The notes beneath the pieces are model-generated. The model was given only the letters and a program-made list of their open reading frames with translations, was not told where the DNA came from and did no database searches. A program made the translations under genes and the position numbers. Positions 60,047-64,000 of a stretch of DNA of 64,000 bases are shown in pieces. Position 1 is the first letter of the stretch, and the number at the start of each line of letters is the position of its first letter. This DNA is from Ptychodera flava (taxonomy: Eukaryota > Hemichordata > Enteropneusta > Ptychoderidae): positions 14,164,501 to 14,228,500 of the forward strand of contig NC_091942.1 in NCBI RefSeq assembly GCF_041260155.1. Direction: 5' to 3'.

Positions 60047-60643
60047 CTGGAATCTTTAGAAGTTACACCAAAAGTTAACTGTACCTAAAATATAGCAACT
60101 GTGAATTTGGGCTAACGTGCAATGTCTCAGAAACAATTGGTTGACTGAATCTTTACCGTTATAATTATATAGTACAAATAGACTCTCCAAGTTGCTGAGA
60201 ATAATGCCAGTTGACCAATCAGATTTAACTTTCAAGTATGCTGCACGTCAGCAAGAGATTTTGGTTGAACCACTGAAAATATTTTAATAACAATGGCTAG
60301 TAATCAGTATACTGTTTGTAACTCGCAAGGACTCCCATTCTCAAAACTATATGGTTTAGCCATACAACTGTAACAAACAGAAGGAAGCCATATTACAATT
60401 CAACAGTATCATCAGGAGTGCCTTCAATGTAGAAACAATATTTCGAATCAACAATATCCTAGGAAAGTGAGTTTCAAAATATCATTCCTCCATCTGGATG
60501 AGGGATTGGGGTACTTTATACCTCTAGAATTGTGCGAAATCTTCTGACACAACTCATCTGGAGACTAAAAAACAATGAGGGTCATGACTGGGAGAATGAG
60601 AAGTTAATAACAACAAAGCCACATCATTCAGTTTCCAGACTCT

Positions 60644-60649
60644 TTTATT
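60644..60649 (-). terminator. USP7 poly(A) signal
   Basis: TTTATT here reads AATAAA on the minus strand, 519 bp past the USP7 stop codon at 61168-61170. The region between is the presumed 3' UTR and includes a short (GT)n at about 61103-61120. Confidence 0.5.
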
Positions 60650-61167
60650 GCTCATTGCCGAAACAAAGAATTACCAAGACTTACATTAAAAAAAAATAAA
60701 ATCACTTGGAATAATTACACATACACTGATTCTTAACAACAATATTTTTTTTGCAGCTAACTCTAGGAGTGTATGCAAATGAGGTTCAAGTATCCCCCTA
60801 ACAATGTACAATAGTTAAAAACAACTGAAGAAAGACTATATTCCTTTTTTTTTTAGTATTTTGCTGTTGCTTGTAGGTTGTGTTGTGATGCTTGCTGGCG
60901 TGGGGAGGACAAACTGAGGTGAAGGACATGGACGAGCAATCAAGGTGTAAGATCCTATGTAAGACTGTACATGCATAGTCCCGCCAGATATGAGTCTAGC
61001 CAATGATAGCACTGCATTTTTACTTGTGACAATAAATAGGGTTAGCGCTAGGGAACTCTCATTTTTCCTTCTCTTTGATACTGTTTCATCTTTAAATTCA
61101 TTTTGTGTGTGTGTGTGTGGGTGTGTTGATGTCAGTGTAGTGTGTTTTGGTTACTGTACAAAGCACT

Positions 61168-64000
<2,833 letters not shown>

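Overview
The window looks like nuclear DNA from an AT-rich, intron-rich invertebrate animal, probably a non-vertebrate deuterostome. The evidence is spliced genes with GT-AG introns, a eukaryotic tRNA gene with A and B boxes, animal gene families (USP7, SDR42E, C2H2 zinc fingers, THAP) and a dense load of DNA transposons and MITEs. The species cannot be named from the sequence alone.

Layout. 1-3.2 kb holds CpG-rich minisatellite and dispersed repeats, then the terminal exon of an unrecognised membrane protein. 3.3-5.7 kb may hold a convergent minus-strand gene, with candidate exons lying among inverted repeats. 5.7-23.2 kb is almost entirely repeats. It includes a ~200-bp tandem array split by nested TIR elements, and a ~4 kb element flanked by 17-bp direct repeats whose TIRs are themselves tandemly repeated. 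23.43-35.28 kb is a single 11.85-kb DNA transposon of the ISL2EU type (a PIF/Harbinger relative) with TIRs and an AT target duplication. It carries two convergent spliced genes: a SAP + SWIM + YqaJ nuclease gene on the plus strand, and a THAP + HTH + DDE_4 transposase gene on the minus strand. Each has two frameshifts, and several younger MITEs sit in the introns, so this copy looks old and dead.

36.4-42.1 kb is a huge C2H2 zinc-finger array with an 84-bp period, built from a few finger types and broken into several reading frames. 45.7-53.3 kb is an SDR42E1/2-like NAD(P)-dependent steroid dehydrogenase gene on the minus strand. Ten coding exons are resolved with consistent phases; the first exon is missing. 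53.5-56 kb has a seven-unit 147-bp tandem array and a duplicated block carrying two unrelated palindromes. 56.70 kb is tRNA-Arg(TCG), followed by a large tail-to-tail inverted duplication of a terminal exon. 61.2-63.6 kb is the 3' end of USP7 on the minus strand (last five coding exons), running off the right edge.

How the parts work together. The two transposon genes form one mobile unit: the transposase would act on the TIRs, and the YqaJ nuclease is the usual accessory of this family. Both TIRs carry an NRF1-type palindrome at the same distance from the ends, plus a CGCG-type element, so each TIR probably acted as the promoter of the gene starting about 100 bp inside it. USP7, SDR42E and the zinc-finger locus are independent host loci with no operon-like relation.
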